From assembly GCA_035399845.1 (NCBI GenBank), contig DAOPJV010000022.1:1-64000 (forward strand): a DNA stretch of 64,000 nucleotides, in the 5' to 3' direction. Positions within the stretch are counted from its first letter, which is position 1, and each line of letters starts with the position of its first letter. This DNA is from ECT2AJA-110-A sp035399845. GTDB taxonomy: Bacteria > Planctomycetota > Phycisphaerae > UBA1845 > UTPLA1. The notes beneath the pieces were generated by a model. That model was not told the origin of the DNA. It ran no database searches and saw nothing but the letters and a program-made list of their open reading frames with translations. This document shows positions 35,360 through 44,822 of the stretch, one piece after another. Position numbers and translations under genes: made by a program.

Positions 35360-36730
35360 TTACGCGTTGCCGCCGTCGTCCGAAACGTTGTCGCGCTCGG
35401 CGGGCCCCGCGGCGTCGGGGCGAATCTGAACGACTTCACGATCCGGATCGAACGCGCTGCGGGTGTAGGTCACGCGCCAGTAGGAACCGTCGTCGAGTGT
35501 GTGATGGCCGCCGTCGGGCAGGTCGCAGCCGCGCTCCACGAAGTGGCGGCACAGGGCGCGGAGCGCCGACACGCCGCCGGCTTCGTCAGCCTCGGCGACG
35601 ACGACCTGGGCGTCGGGCAGGCCAAAGGCGGCGAGGCCGATGGAGTCGAGCAGTCGCAGGCCGGCGTTGGGTCCGTCGAGTTCGAAGCGGCGTTCCGACA
35701 CACAGATATCCGTCACACGGTTTGCGTCCGATGTCGCCGCGTCGATGTAAGCGCCGGCGTCGACCGCGGGAATGATATTGGCGGCTTCGGGCCAGACGAC
35801 GGCGATGACCGGCGCGAATTCCATCAGGGCCGCCTGGGCCCGCATCGCCGTCAGGACCGCGTCGATCCTCAGCGTCTGCGAGTCATAGGCCACGTCGACG
35901 GCGATATGGGCGGCGTGTTGTCGGATGGCGTCCGCCGAGTGTTCATCGAGGCCCGTCTGCGCGAGCGCCGATTCGATCGTCCGCGACGGAACCATCGCGT
36001 CTTCCACGACAAGTCCGACTTTCAGGTCGTCCACCTGGATGTAGGACGGCGCGTGTTCGTCATCGGGTTCAATGAGCTTCGCCTGGCGAAGGCCGGCGCG
36101 TTTCATGGAGGCGAGAAGGACTGACAGCGTGACGTTGTAGGGGCGTGACAGCAGCGCGAAAGTGCGAATGCAGATCTCCACGCCGACGTTCGTGCGCTGT
36201 TGCAGACTCGGCGCCGGCGACGGCGGGATGATCGTCGGCGCCGGATCGGCGGGTGGCGCCGGCGGCGCATCGTCCGGCGCATCCGGCGCCGGATCAAACG
36301 GCGCCGCCATGGCCGTCGTTTCGTCCGGTTCCGGTTCGTCCAGCGGCGCCATCGGCTGGATTGTCGCGGGATCGGGATGGCTGTCGTCGTAGATCGGCTC
36401 GGCCGTCGCGGGAACATCCGCTTCGTAGATGGGTTCGGCCGAGTACGTCGGGATGGCGCCGCCCCTGCGCCGCATCGGCACGACGCTCTGCGCCGGGGCT
36501 TCATGACGAATGCCGAGCCAGGCGATGGCCTCCAGCACCATCGCGGCGGCGAGGGACATGCGGCCGACGAAATCTACGTGCCCCATGCCCCAGGCGACAA
36601 TCACCAGGACGAGCGCGACCAAGTGCATCGCGACAAGCGAGCGGCGATCACGCCACGCGGCGATGAGCCCGTAGAGCGTGGCAACCAGCGTCATGGCGCC
36701 CAGGATGACGAACAGTACAACCCAGATCAA
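35360..36730 (-). CDS. membrane protein with Pro/Ala linker and unknown soluble domain
   Basis: A 456-residue protein with three hydrophobic segments in the first 75 residues, a low-complexity linker rich in Pro, Ala and Asp (about 95-172), then a soluble domain of about 280 residues I do not recognise. The gene starts at a TTG (36730), since a stop lies close upstream and the next ATG (36694) would cut the first membrane segment. It converges with the radical SAM gene. No motif suggests a function. Confidence 0.7.
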   Translation of the reverse strand: MIWVVLFVILGAMTLVATLYGLIAAWRDRRSLVAMHLVALVLVIVAWGMGHVDFVGRMSLAAAMVLEAIAWLGIRHEAPAQSVVPMRRRGGAIPTYSAEPIYEADVPATAEPIYDDSHPDPATIQPMAPLDEPEPDETTAMAAPFDPAPDAPDDAPPAPPADPAPTIIPPSPAPSLQQRTNVGVEICIRTFALLSRPYNVTLSVLLASMKRAGLRQAKLIEPDDEHAPSYIQVDDLKVGLVVEDAMVPSRTIESALAQTGLDEHSADAIRQHAAHIAVDVAYDSQTLRIDAVLTAMRAQAALMEFAPVIAVVWPEAANIIPAVDAGAYIDAATSDANRVTDICVSERRFELDGPNAGLRLLDSIGLAAFGLPDAQVVVAEADEAGGVSALRALCRHFVERGCDLPDGGHHTLDDGSYWRVTYTRSAFDPDREVVQIRPDAAGPAERDNVSDDGGNA

Positions 36731-36855
36731 CGAAGCGGCCTAGCCCCCGACGTTTCGAAGCGATTCATCGCGACATCGTTCCCAACCGCCGAGCCTGACG
36801 CCCGCGCGGCCGAGCGGGGAATCGCAACGCCCCCGCCCTCGACATCTCTCTGACG

Positions 36856-37260
36856 TCAGCCGATCTCGACGAAGATCTTGTCGGGGATCGGCTGAAGCTT
36901 GCCTTTGCGATCGACGCAGGCGATTGTGGAATTCGCGTCGCAGAGTACAACGTCGCCGCGGCGCAGAACGTACGAATGATCAATACGCGCGCGTGTCATT
37001 CGATCCATTTTCGTCGTGAGAACGAGTTCGTCGTCGAAGCGGCCCGGCGATCGAAAACGGCACTCGATCCTGACGACGGCGAAAAAGCAGCCCTCGTCCT
37101 CAAGATCACGATAGCTGAATCCGGCGTGTCGAAGCAACTCGATACGCCCCATCTCAAAATACTCGAAGAACTTCGAGTGGTGCAGATAGCCCATCGGGTC
37201 GCTTTCGGGATAGCGAACGCGGATCGACAAATCACAGCTTGTTGGCGGCATTTCACCCAT
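36856..37260 (-). CDS. YbgC/FadM-type 4-hydroxybenzoyl-CoA thioesterase family protein
   Basis: A 134-residue hot-dog fold protein with RVRYPESDPMGYLHHSKFF near the N-terminus; the Asp is the family catalytic residue, though the usual YHA is LHH here. It probably hydrolyses an acyl-CoA thioester. The ATG at 37260 is preferred because a GACAAT box lies seven nt before it; an ATG at 37251 is possible. It is the last gene before a 317-nt gap to murQ on the same strand. Confidence 0.85.
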   Translation of the reverse strand: MGEMPPTSCDLSIRVRYPESDPMGYLHHSKFFEYFEMGRIELLRHAGFSYRDLEDEGCFFAVVRIECRFRSPGRFDDELVLTTKMDRMTRARIDHSYVLRRGDVVLCDANSTIACVDRKGKLQPIPDKIFVEIG

Positions 37261-37577
37261 GTCGGCAATTGTCGAAACGCCGCGATCCGACGCAAGGCCT
37301 CTGGCGTGCGGCAAATTGGCGTTCGATGGGAGAATTGACGCAAATACGGCGAACCCGTCGCCACACGACGGGCGCCGAACCTGTCACATCAGCCGGACCA
37401 CCCCCCCGGGTTCGATCGGGCGCCGCGCGTGAACACTGGCGAGGCGGTCCAGAAATTCACCCCAAACGAAAGTCGTGAAGACGCGTCATCAATCCTCAAA
37501 GTTCGCCGAGTAACACTCGCTCCGGTGGGGCGACGGAATGACTGGACTGGCTCGAACACTTGTGGGCGTGGCCCAAC
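37261..37577. other. intergenic region after murQ, 317 nt
   Basis: It separates murQ (stop at 37578) from the thioesterase gene, both minus. A minus-strand GACAAT (37268-37273) abuts the thioesterase start. The murQ end carries GTGGGCGTGGCCCAACCTACG (about 37563-37583), which reads like a fragment of a common dispersed repeat. No terminator or RNA gene is clear. Confidence 0.4.
37268..37273 (-). promoter_or_regulatory. candidate -10 box of the thioesterase gene
   Basis: Minus-strand GACAAT seven nt before the ATG at 37260. Four of six bases match TATAAT; no Shine-Dalgarno site. Supports the choice of start. Confidence 0.3.
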
Positions 37578-38498
37578 CTACGCGCCCATGGCGTCGCCGA
37601 CGCGGCCGTCGTGTTGTGCCAGCAGGCGCTCGGCGGCGATGCGATCCAGGCGTCGCGCGTGCATGACGATCGCTGTCTTGGCCCGGCCCCGGGCGGCTTT
37701 CAGCAGCGCGGCGGCGGCGGCGCGATCGAGGCCCGTCACGATCCGCACGACGCGTGTCGCCCGATCGACGAGCTTGCGGCACGCGTACGTGTTCAGGTCG
37801 ACCATCAGGTTGCCGTGGGTTTTGCCGATGCCGACCATGCTGAGCGTCGTGATCATGTTCAGTGTGAGCTTGGTGGCCGTGCCGGCCTTCAGCCGCGTCG
37901 AGCCGGTCAGGACCTCAGGCCCCGTCAGCACGCGGATATCCACGTCGCAGACCGCCGTGACCTGCGACTTTGGCACGCAGGCGAAGAAGATCGAGCCGGC
38001 CCTGCGGCGTCGGGCCTCCTCCAGGGCGGCGTGGACGTAGGGCGTCGTTCCGCCGGAGGCGATGCCCATGACGACATCCTTCGCAGTCAGCTTCAGCTCG
38101 CGGAGCGCGGCTTTGGCGGCCGCGGGTTCGTCCTCGGCGCCCTCGACACTTCGCCAGAGCGCTTTTTTTCCGCCGGCGATGACTCCTTTGACCATTTTGG
38201 GATCGCTGCGAAACGTCGGCGGGCATTCGGACGCGTCCAGCACGCCGAGCCGACCGCTGGTTCCGGCGCCGACGTAGATGAGCCGGCCGCCCTTCTTCCA
38301 CGCGGCCGTCACGAGCTTGATCGCCTGGACGATCGCGGGCTTCGCCTTCGCGACGGCCAGCGGGACACTCTGGTCCTCGGCGTTCATGACATCGAAGGCC
38401 TTCGCGACGCTCATTGTGTCCAGCGCGTGCGAATTCGTGTTGCGCTGTTCCGTCAGCAGATGGCCGCGATCATTCATCGCGCTGGACGCTCGACTCAT
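37578..38498 (-). CDS. murQ: N-acetylmuramic acid 6-phosphate etherase
   Basis: A 306-residue SIS-domain enzyme that splits the lactyl ether of MurNAc-6-phosphate to give GlcNAc-6-phosphate. The family signatures are clear: LLTEQRNTNSHALDTMS at the N-terminus, YVGAGTSGRLGVLDASECPPTF (with the catalytic Glu) and IASGGTTPYVHAAL. Its start overlaps the stop of the upstream zinc-ribbon membrane gene (ATGA), and GGAAGGAA precedes it. With anmK it covers two successive steps of anhydro-MurNAc recycling. Confidence 0.96.
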   Translation of the reverse strand: MSRASSAMNDRGHLLTEQRNTNSHALDTMSVAKAFDVMNAEDQSVPLAVAKAKPAIVQAIKLVTAAWKKGGRLIYVGAGTSGRLGVLDASECPPTFRSDPKMVKGVIAGGKKALWRSVEGAEDEPAAAKAALRELKLTAKDVVMGIASGGTTPYVHAALEEARRRRAGSIFFACVPKSQVTAVCDVDIRVLTGPEVLTGSTRLKAGTATKLTLNMITTLSMVGIGKTHGNLMVDLNTYACRKLVDRATRVVRIVTGLDRAAAAALLKAARGRAKTAIVMHARRLDRIAAERLLAQHDGRVGDAMGA

Positions 38499-39424
38499 TC
38501 GGTTCCTTCCGTTTGCGGATCGCCATCGACGCCGCCGCCAGCCTCGCGCCAGATGCGCTCCGCTTCGGCGCGGACGCCGGGCAGCGTTTTATCCAAGTAT
38601 ATCGGCAGCGAGAGAATCAAGGCGCCGCCGCCCAGGAGACCGATGAGCGCGATTGGAACAGAGCAGGCGCCCAACGTGTAGACGCCACTGGCGGCGCCGG
38701 TCCAGCCGGGAAAGAGCGACGCGAATTCCAATGGCAGCGCGAATGCGCCACCCACGGAAAAGACGAGCAGATAAAAGCCCCCCCGGCCCGCCACGAACGG
38801 GTCCGCCACCAGTTCTCCGATCTGACGACAGTAGAGACCGAAGGCGATCCCGCCAACGACACCGCACAGACCGAAAGGTGTCAGCAGAACCAGGACGACG
38901 TGTGTCCACGTCTCACGTGGAGCGAGGCCCATGGACAGAATCGCGCCAAAACAACCGATCGCAACCACGCCGGACATCCAATGCGCAACAAGCCGGGCCC
39001 GCTCCATCCTCACGGGCAGAACGCGAAGGTCCGGCGCCCGCGTCATCAGCCAGATTCCCGCGAGAGACACGACGATCGACAGGACAACCCCAACATTGGC
39101 GAGGACGACGACTTGGGTCACTGAAGCGAAGGCCCCCAACAGCATCGCAATCGAAACGACGACAAACATGAACGTCATCGCTCCCCTGCACAGGCGAACG
39201 CCCATCGCCATGCCGCCCAGCCATCGTGGCGACAGCAGCGTCAGCATCCGGGCGGCGTGCGTCATCTGGATCGGCAGGCCGCACTCCGGGCATCGACCGG
39301 CGAAGTCCAGACTGCGCAGGTCGTAGCCGCATCGGGCGCAGAGTACGGAATCCGCGCTCGCCGACGGCGTGACGTCGATCGTACGATCGGCGCCGACTCG
39401 GGAATGGACGCCACGATCTCGCAC
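38495..39424 (-). CDS. zinc-ribbon membrane protein D (fourth of four paralogues)
   Basis: A 309-residue protein. After about 25 residues comes a zinc ribbon (CARCGYDLRSLDFAGRCPEC), then several hydrophobic segments covering most of the remainder. The start is a GTG (39424), with GGGAGGAG a little far upstream. Its stop overlaps the murQ start. The ribbon is like those of three neighbours: two CxxC pairs with CGYDLR between them. No catalytic site is evident; a role in the MurNAc pathway is inferred from position only. Confidence 0.82.
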   Translation of the reverse strand: MRDRGVHSRVGADRTIDVTPSASADSVLCARCGYDLRSLDFAGRCPECGLPIQMTHAARMLTLLSPRWLGGMAMGVRLCRGAMTFMFVVVSIAMLLGAFASVTQVVVLANVGVVLSIVVSLAGIWLMTRAPDLRVLPVRMERARLVAHWMSGVVAIGCFGAILSMGLAPRETWTHVVLVLLTPFGLCGVVGGIAFGLYCRQIGELVADPFVAGRGGFYLLVFSVGGAFALPLEFASLFPGWTGAASGVYTLGACSVPIALIGLLGGGALILSLPIYLDKTLPGVRAEAERIWREAGGGVDGDPQTEGTE

Positions 39425-39449
39425 GCTCTCGGTCGCTCCTCCCAGTCGG

Positions 39450-40331
39450 CTAGTCCCGCCTGACCTGTTCAGCCGCCCGCCGATACGCCGCCAAATGTCT
39501 CGCGATCGTCATCGGCTGAATGAGGATCAGGACACCGGCGCTCACCTGATACAGCACGCCAACGGCGGCGATCCAGCCCCAGCCTGGCGGCGTGACGAAT
39601 CCACTCCAGAAACACAGGAACCCAAGCGACAAGACAACTGCATTGATCTTCGCCTCTTTGATCACCTGCTTCGCGCCCATCATGTCGGCAATTCGTCGGA
39701 CAAAGATGGAAAATGCGACACCCGCGACGGTCCCGAGGAGCCCTAGCGGCGAGACAATGAAGAACCACAGGAATCGTGATGGCGCCCACGCGGCCTGCGG
39801 TTCAATCGCCAATGATACCGCACAGACCGGGAATATGATGATCGTCAGCAGGCGCACCAGAAGACGGCACATCTCCTCCAGGGGTGACAGGACGCGAATC
39901 GGCGTCGGTCTCGTCATCAGCCAGACGCCACGCAGGAGAATGAACAGCGGAATGGCGACAAACCCAAGCGTCGCGGTCGCGCTCATCACGCCGGGGTCAA
40001 AGCCCGACGCGAGCCCGATGACGCCGATCACAGACACGACGATCACCAGTAACTGCCAGTTCAGCGCGGTACTCGGGCGAGACGCGTCGGCCAACTCCGA
40101 GATCCACGCGAGATCATGCAGCGCATAGGCCTCGGGATGTGAAGTGGCGAACACCGGCGCGTTGCATTCCGGGCAGGACTCGATCGACGACCTGCCACGC
40201 AAGTCGTAGCCGCATCGCGCGCAAGGCGCGGCGTCGCTGTATTCCACGAGCGCTCGAATCGCCGCCTGGACATTGACCGGCTCAATCGCGTTGTGTTCTT
40301 CAGGCAGGATCCGGCCCTCGGAGTCGCTCAA
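39450..40331 (-). CDS. zinc-ribbon membrane protein C (third of four paralogues)
   Basis: A 293-residue protein with a ribbon at about 37-56 (CARCGYDLRGRSSIESCPEC) followed by several hydrophobic segments. It has the shared WLMTRP and SPLGL(L/C)G segments of its neighbours. It begins at a TTG that overlaps the previous stop (TTGA), which supports both the start and translational coupling. The next gene starts 25 nt after its stop. Confidence 0.82.
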   Translation of the reverse strand: MSDSEGRILPEEHNAIEPVNVQAAIRALVEYSDAAPCARCGYDLRGRSSIESCPECNAPVFATSHPEAYALHDLAWISELADASRPSTALNWQLLVIVVSVIGVIGLASGFDPGVMSATATLGFVAIPLFILLRGVWLMTRPTPIRVLSPLEEMCRLLVRLLTIIIFPVCAVSLAIEPQAAWAPSRFLWFFIVSPLGLLGTVAGVAFSIFVRRIADMMGAKQVIKEAKINAVVLSLGFLCFWSGFVTPPGWGWIAAVGVLYQVSAGVLILIQPMTIARHLAAYRRAAEQVRRD

Positions 40332-41266
40332 CGGCGCGTCAGTCGATCATACGCGCCCGGACGCCGATGTCGTCTGGACGCGGCGCTATTGTAATGGTCC
40401 TGCCAGATTCTATGCGATTCGTTACGGAGTAATTCAAGGCGCTCGACCAGATTCCGCGACAGACGCAGCAGCAGCGCCCCACCAATAAGTTGCGCGGCCA
40501 GTCCGGGCAGGACCCAGTACACAGAGGAAACGCCTACGATGGCCGCGATCACACCCCCCAGGACGACGAACGCACATCCCGTAAAAAAACCGCCGGCGTA
40601 GGCGCTGCCCTTTGCCCGTGTGACGTCATCCCGGAACTGATGGGCCGTATGGCAGAGGTAATTCACGTAGCAACCGGCGCCGATCGCGCCGGCGAGGCCG
40701 ACCGGCGAGAGGACAAACAGGGTTTCCCAGACGAGTGTCGATCGGCCGAATGCGAGGTAGAAGATTGTCGTCAGCGCGCTTCCGACAGCGACGACAACGG
40801 CGCAGCACTGGGCCGCGCGGGCCGACGCGAGGATCGACGTCGGAAAGACCCGCAGTCGCGGCGGCGACGCGGCGAACCAGGCGCCGATCATGGCGACGAC
40901 GCACAACACGCCGATGGTGACAATCACGCCCGTTGAATTGACGCCGGCCCCGGCAATCCAGGTTCCGCCGAACCCGATGACAACGAGCGTCGTCAGCCGC
41001 GCCAGCCATTTCTGCACAACGGCGCCGGCGCTGATCGACGCCAGCCACTTCGGATCGAGCAGCGCGAGCATGTTGCGGGCGTCGGAGATTTCGATGGGCA
41101 GACCGCACTCGGGGCAATCGAAGCGAAGATCCGTCCCGCGCAGATCGTAGCCGCAGTCGATACACGACATCGAAATAGCGGACATGACGACGCGGCGCCA
41201 TTCTGAGCGGAAGTTGACCGATGCGTCGTCGTCCGTGCGTTGCTGGATGTCGATACCCATGCGCAT
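40328..41266 (-). CDS. zinc-ribbon membrane protein B (second of four paralogues)
   Basis: A 312-residue protein: a 32-residue leader, ribbon CIDCGYDLRGTDLRFDCPEC (about 35-54), and membrane segments. SPVGLAGAIGAGCYVNYLC matches the SPxGLxG segment of the others. The ATG at 41266 follows GGGAG. It is 144 nt after the stop of gene A and overlaps gene C by TTGA. Function unknown. Confidence 0.82.
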   Translation of the reverse strand: MRMGIDIQQRTDDDASVNFRSEWRRVVMSAISMSCIDCGYDLRGTDLRFDCPECGLPIEISDARNMLALLDPKWLASISAGAVVQKWLARLTTLVVIGFGGTWIAGAGVNSTGVIVTIGVLCVVAMIGAWFAASPPRLRVFPTSILASARAAQCCAVVVAVGSALTTIFYLAFGRSTLVWETLFVLSPVGLAGAIGAGCYVNYLCHTAHQFRDDVTRAKGSAYAGGFFTGCAFVVLGGVIAAIVGVSSVYWVLPGLAAQLIGGALLLRLSRNLVERLELLRNESHRIWQDHYNSAASRRHRRPGAYDRLTRR

Positions 41267-41410
41267 ACGACTCCCACATGGCGACCTCGATCAGCCCGAG
41301 ACGCGCGACATTGAATCGTCACACTTACCTATGGCGGCAAACGCGCGAGAGACTCACGCGATTTGATGGCGCGATGGCGAAATCGGCGTTTGTCAGTCAG
41401 ACGAACTGCG

Positions 41411-42310
41411 TCAGGCGCTGTCCGAGGCGGAGTCCGAATCGGGTGGGGTTGTCGTCTTCGAGAGTTCGATCAGATCGGCCAGGTCTTTCGCGAAGCGTGT
41501 CGGCGTCGTCAGCGTCAACGCGCCGCCCAGCACCCAGCTCGGTGGGCCGATTGCCAATCCAAACAACGCTGGTCCCTCCCCCGCGCCGCCCGCAGCCGCG
41601 ATCGCCAGGAGCGTTGCCGCGACGCCGAGAAACAACATGACCGCGTATACACATGTGGAGCGGACAATCGCATCGTTTCTCAACAATTCCGCAACATCGC
41701 GACAGTAGAGGCAAAACGCCACGCCGCCGATGAGTCCCGCAACGCCCATGGGCGACACGCTCGCCAGCACGAACAACGTCAGGTTGGACGACGAAGACCA
41801 AAGCGCCTCGATCGTGAGCGCGGCGATCGTCCCGACGATCACGACGGCGGCCAGCCACCGTGCGATCCGGCCCGCCAACAGCGCGTTCTTCGGAAGGACT
41901 GAATCATCGGGCGGCGTTGTGAACCGCCTGACGCCCACGAGCGCTACCACAACGGGCGCCGCTATCGACACCGCCATCAGCTCCTCGCGCAGATAGAATG
42001 GAATGACCTCCATCGCGTACAGGACGACGGTCAACGCTGTCAACGCCACGCACAGCAGGAGAATCGCCGCCCAGCGGCAGATTCGCGCGCCCGCCGCCAG
42101 ATCCACCAGCCACGCCGGCGACAGATCGGCCGGCGAAATGCCCGAGACGGAAAGACGTATCGCCAGCCCGCACTCCGGACAGCGCCCCGTCGTGTTCAGT
42201 CCGCGCAGGTCGTAGTCGCAACGACGGCACGCGAGTCGCCTGCCGACCGACATCGACGGCCATGTCTCGCTCGTCGGCGCCTGATCGCTCGAGTCGGGTT
42301 CATCATTCAT
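41411..42310 (-). CDS. zinc-ribbon membrane protein A (first of four paralogues)
   Basis: A 299-residue protein with a ribbon at about 28-47 (CRRCDYDLRGLNTTGRCPEC) and several membrane segments, including SPMGVAGLIGGVAFCLYC. Its ATG at 42310 overlaps the stop of anmK (ATGA); an upstream in-frame GTG is ignored for that reason. So this membrane-protein set is directly coupled to anhydro-MurNAc kinase. Function unknown. Confidence 0.82.
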   Translation of the reverse strand: MNDEPDSSDQAPTSETWPSMSVGRRLACRRCDYDLRGLNTTGRCPECGLAIRLSVSGISPADLSPAWLVDLAAGARICRWAAILLLCVALTALTVVLYAMEVIPFYLREELMAVSIAAPVVVALVGVRRFTTPPDDSVLPKNALLAGRIARWLAAVVIVGTIAALTIEALWSSSSNLTLFVLASVSPMGVAGLIGGVAFCLYCRDVAELLRNDAIVRSTCVYAVMLFLGVAATLLAIAAAGGAGEGPALFGLAIGPPSWVLGGALTLTTPTRFAKDLADLIELSKTTTPPDSDSASDSA

Positions 42311-43524
42311 CGATCGCCACTCGCGCACACGTTTCCAAGCAGAACGCCCTGACGCGCCCCCGTCACCTGCGGCAGATTCGCCGGCGCGCCGTCCGTCCGG
42401 GCGACGGCGAGCATCGCGAATGACAGCCCCTCTTTCGCCTGGGCGGGAATTCCGTAGTCGTCCGTCGACGTGATCCGCGCGCCCGCCGCGAGTTCCATCG
42501 CCGCCAGTTGCTCGCCGAGCATGCGTACGAGGGTCGCGTTTCGATGGCCGCCGCCGCAGAGGATGACCTCAGCCAGCCGATCGCCGACACCGCGTCGGGC
42601 CGACGCCTTCATCACATCCGCGTAGGCCGTCGCAATGCAGACGGCCGTGAAGCGCGTCGCCGTGGCGATCCAGTCGTTCGCGGGGATCCGCTTCGGCGCG
42701 AATCGCTTCAACAGCCCCTGGGCGAAGGCGACGCCGAATTCCTCGCGGCCGCAGCTTCTGGGCCATTTGCGCTTCAGGAACGGATGCGCCGACATGGCTC
42801 GTAACACGTCGTCTCGAACGCGGCCTCTTGCGGCGCGGCGGCCACTTCGATCAAACGACTCCCGCCCCTTCGTGAAGTGCGTCACCAGCGCGTCGATCAG
42901 CATGTTGCCGGGACCGCAGTCGAAGGCGATGACATCGTCGGCCGCCCCGCCCGCGGGCAGCCACGTCATGTTCGCGATCCCGCCGATGTTCTGAATCACA
43001 CGCGTCCGCCTGGCGTCCCGAAACAGCGTGTAATCCGTCCAGGGCACGAGCGGCGCCCCCTGCCCGCCGGCGGCCATGTCCGCCTGGCGAAAGCCCGATA
43101 CGACGGAAACGCCGATCCGCTCGGCGATGATGGCGGCGTCGCCGATCTGCATCGTGCCGGTCTCGGCGCCGCGATTCCCCTGTCGGCCGCGTGAAGGCGG
43201 CAGATGACAGATGGTCTGCCCGTGCGAGCCGATCAGATCGACCCGCTTCAGGTCCAGTCGCCGAATCGCCAGCGCCGCCGTGGCCGCGAACGCCTCGCCG
43301 ACGGCCGTGTTCAGGCGGCAGAGTTCCTCCGTCGTCGTGGCGGCCGGCGCCATTACGGACATCAGCCGTTGTCGCAGGGCCGCCGGGTACGCCCGGGAGA
43401 CATGCCCCATGTATTCCACGCGCATCGCGGCGCCGCGGCCGCGCACCCGGCACGCCACGGCGTCGACACCGTCGACGCTGGTGCCGCTGTTGAGTCCAAG
43501 AACGAGTCGTGTTTCGTGTTTCAT
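42307..43524 (-). CDS. anmK: anhydro-N-acetylmuramic acid kinase
   Basis: This 405-residue enzyme phosphorylates and opens 1,6-anhydro-MurNAc to MurNAc-6-phosphate. Signatures are GLNSGTSVDGVD (usually GLMSGTSxDGxD), IGSHGQTICH, QNIGGIANMTW and FDCGPGNMLIDAL. It is slightly longer than usual (about 370). The ATG at 43524 has no Shine-Dalgarno site. It opens a run of six minus-strand genes ending with murQ, the enzyme that acts on its product. Confidence 0.95.
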   Translation of the reverse strand: MKHETRLVLGLNSGTSVDGVDAVACRVRGRGAAMRVEYMGHVSRAYPAALRQRLMSVMAPAATTTEELCRLNTAVGEAFAATAALAIRRLDLKRVDLIGSHGQTICHLPPSRGRQGNRGAETGTMQIGDAAIIAERIGVSVVSGFRQADMAAGGQGAPLVPWTDYTLFRDARRTRVIQNIGGIANMTWLPAGGAADDVIAFDCGPGNMLIDALVTHFTKGRESFDRSGRRAARGRVRDDVLRAMSAHPFLKRKWPRSCGREEFGVAFAQGLLKRFAPKRIPANDWIATATRFTAVCIATAYADVMKASARRGVGDRLAEVILCGGGHRNATLVRMLGEQLAAMELAAGARITSTDDYGIPAQAKEGLSFAMLAVARTDGAPANLPQVTGARQGVLLGNVCASGDR

Positions 43525-43815
43525 TTTTGCAACGCCATTGTTCCGGACGCGGTCCGGCGACGCAATTCCCGGTCCCCCTGTTTCCCCATTGCCCGCGAAA
43601 ATCGACGCCACGCCACGGGCATCGCGGCGGCGTTGAGCCGCGACAACACGCCGCCCGGATGGCGGGTCCGCGTTGTTTCGACCACGCGTCAGACCCGTTG
43701 CAAAAAGCGACCGCCGCGTGTGTCAAGAAATCGCAACTTCGTACCGATCCCAGTGTGGGCGCCGACGGAACGCTCAACGCGGCTGTCGGCGCCGGATCGG
43801 TGAGGGAGAAGCAAG

Positions 43816-44610
43816 ATGAACCATGCCCAACGACTTCAACAACGCGCCCCGGTCGACCCCGTTGATCTGGGCGCCCTGCGTGAAGAACGGCGCGATCGAG
43901 GCATCATCAGCGACGCCGTGCTGGGAGACCTGCGCCTCGGGCTTGCTTCGGAACTGAGTCTCCCCACCCACGTCGGTTCGCCGGGTCTCGCCAACTTCCC
44001 GGCGCACACACGCAGCGGGCGGGCCAATACGATTCTCGGTCTGCTCGCCGCCCTCCAAGCCAAGGACCCATACACGGCTGAGCACTCAACGCGGGTGGAA
44101 GTGTACGCCCGAAAGTTGGCTCAGCGCCTCGGTCTGGCAGGCGCGCCGACGCGGGATATTCGCGTCGGCGCGATCCTGCACGACGTCGGCAAGATCGCGA
44201 TTCCCGACGCCGTCCTCAAGAAGCCCGATCGGCTCACGAAGGAAGAATTCGACCTGATGAAGACGCATCCCGCGCGGGGTGTCGCCATCCTGCGGCCGAT
44301 CGCCTTCCTCGAACCGATTCTGCCGATGATCATGCACCATCACGAATGGTACGACGGTTCGGGCTACCCCGAGGGTATTCACAGCGACGAAATACCGTTT
44401 GGCGCGCGCGTCATCCAGGTGGCCGACTGCATCGACGCCATGGCGTGGCCGCGCCACTATCGACGCGAACTGTCGATGGTCCAGATCATTTCTGAATTGG
44501 AAAAGGGCGCGGGCCGTCAGTTCGATCCGACAGTCGCCGCAGCGGCGATCGAGTGGATCAGTGAGGGACCGCAGTGCATCTACGGCGTCATGCCGGCGGG
44601 CCACGCCTGA
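43816..44610 (+). CDS. HD-GYP domain protein, stand-alone
   Basis: A 264-residue protein with a short N-terminal region (about 80 residues, no known domain) then HD-GYP: LLAALQAKDPYTAEHSTRV, HDVGKIAIPDAVLKKP and HHHEWYDGSGYPEG carry the metal and GYP residues. After RVIQVAD the usual FDAMTSDRPYR-like segment is CIDAMAWPRHYR, an atypical version. GGGAG lies seven nt before the ATG. It is the third HD-GYP gene of the window and is unlike the PAS pair in N-terminus. Confidence 0.9.
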   Translation: MNHAQRLQQRAPVDPVDLGALREERRDRGIISDAVLGDLRLGLASELSLPTHVGSPGLANFPAHTRSGRANTILGLLAALQAKDPYTAEHSTRVEVYARKLAQRLGLAGAPTRDIRVGAILHDVGKIAIPDAVLKKPDRLTKEEFDLMKTHPARGVAILRPIAFLEPILPMIMHHHEWYDGSGYPEGIHSDEIPFGARVIQVADCIDAMAWPRHYRRELSMVQIISELEKGAGRQFDPTVAAAAIEWISEGPQCIYGVMPAGHA

Positions 44611-44809
44611 GCCGCATGACGCCCCGCGTCTGATCGCGCCACGCCGACTCGGTGTGGCGACGCCCCGGCCGCCGCCGCCTTGCGGGGCGCGGCGGCTCCG
44701 AAGGGCCCTTCCAACGACAGAGATTCATACACAGGCGCCTTCGTCGGCCCGCGTCCGCGCGCCGCCACGTTATCGACCATCCCGGCTCACGCGTCGGGCG
44801 TCGTTCCAC

Positions 44810-44815
44810 TACAAT
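44810..44815 (+). promoter_or_regulatory. candidate -10 box of mnmA
   Basis: TACAAT lies seven nt before the mnmA ATG; there is no Shine-Dalgarno site. Same arrangement as at 34113. No clear -35 box. Confidence 0.4.
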
Positions 44816-44822
44816 CCGCCGG

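Noticed and set aside
37560..37583. Mobile element fragment after murQ
   Set aside because: A GTGGGCGTGGCCCAACCTACG-like stretch resembles a dispersed repeat but only one copy is present and it lies partly in murQ.
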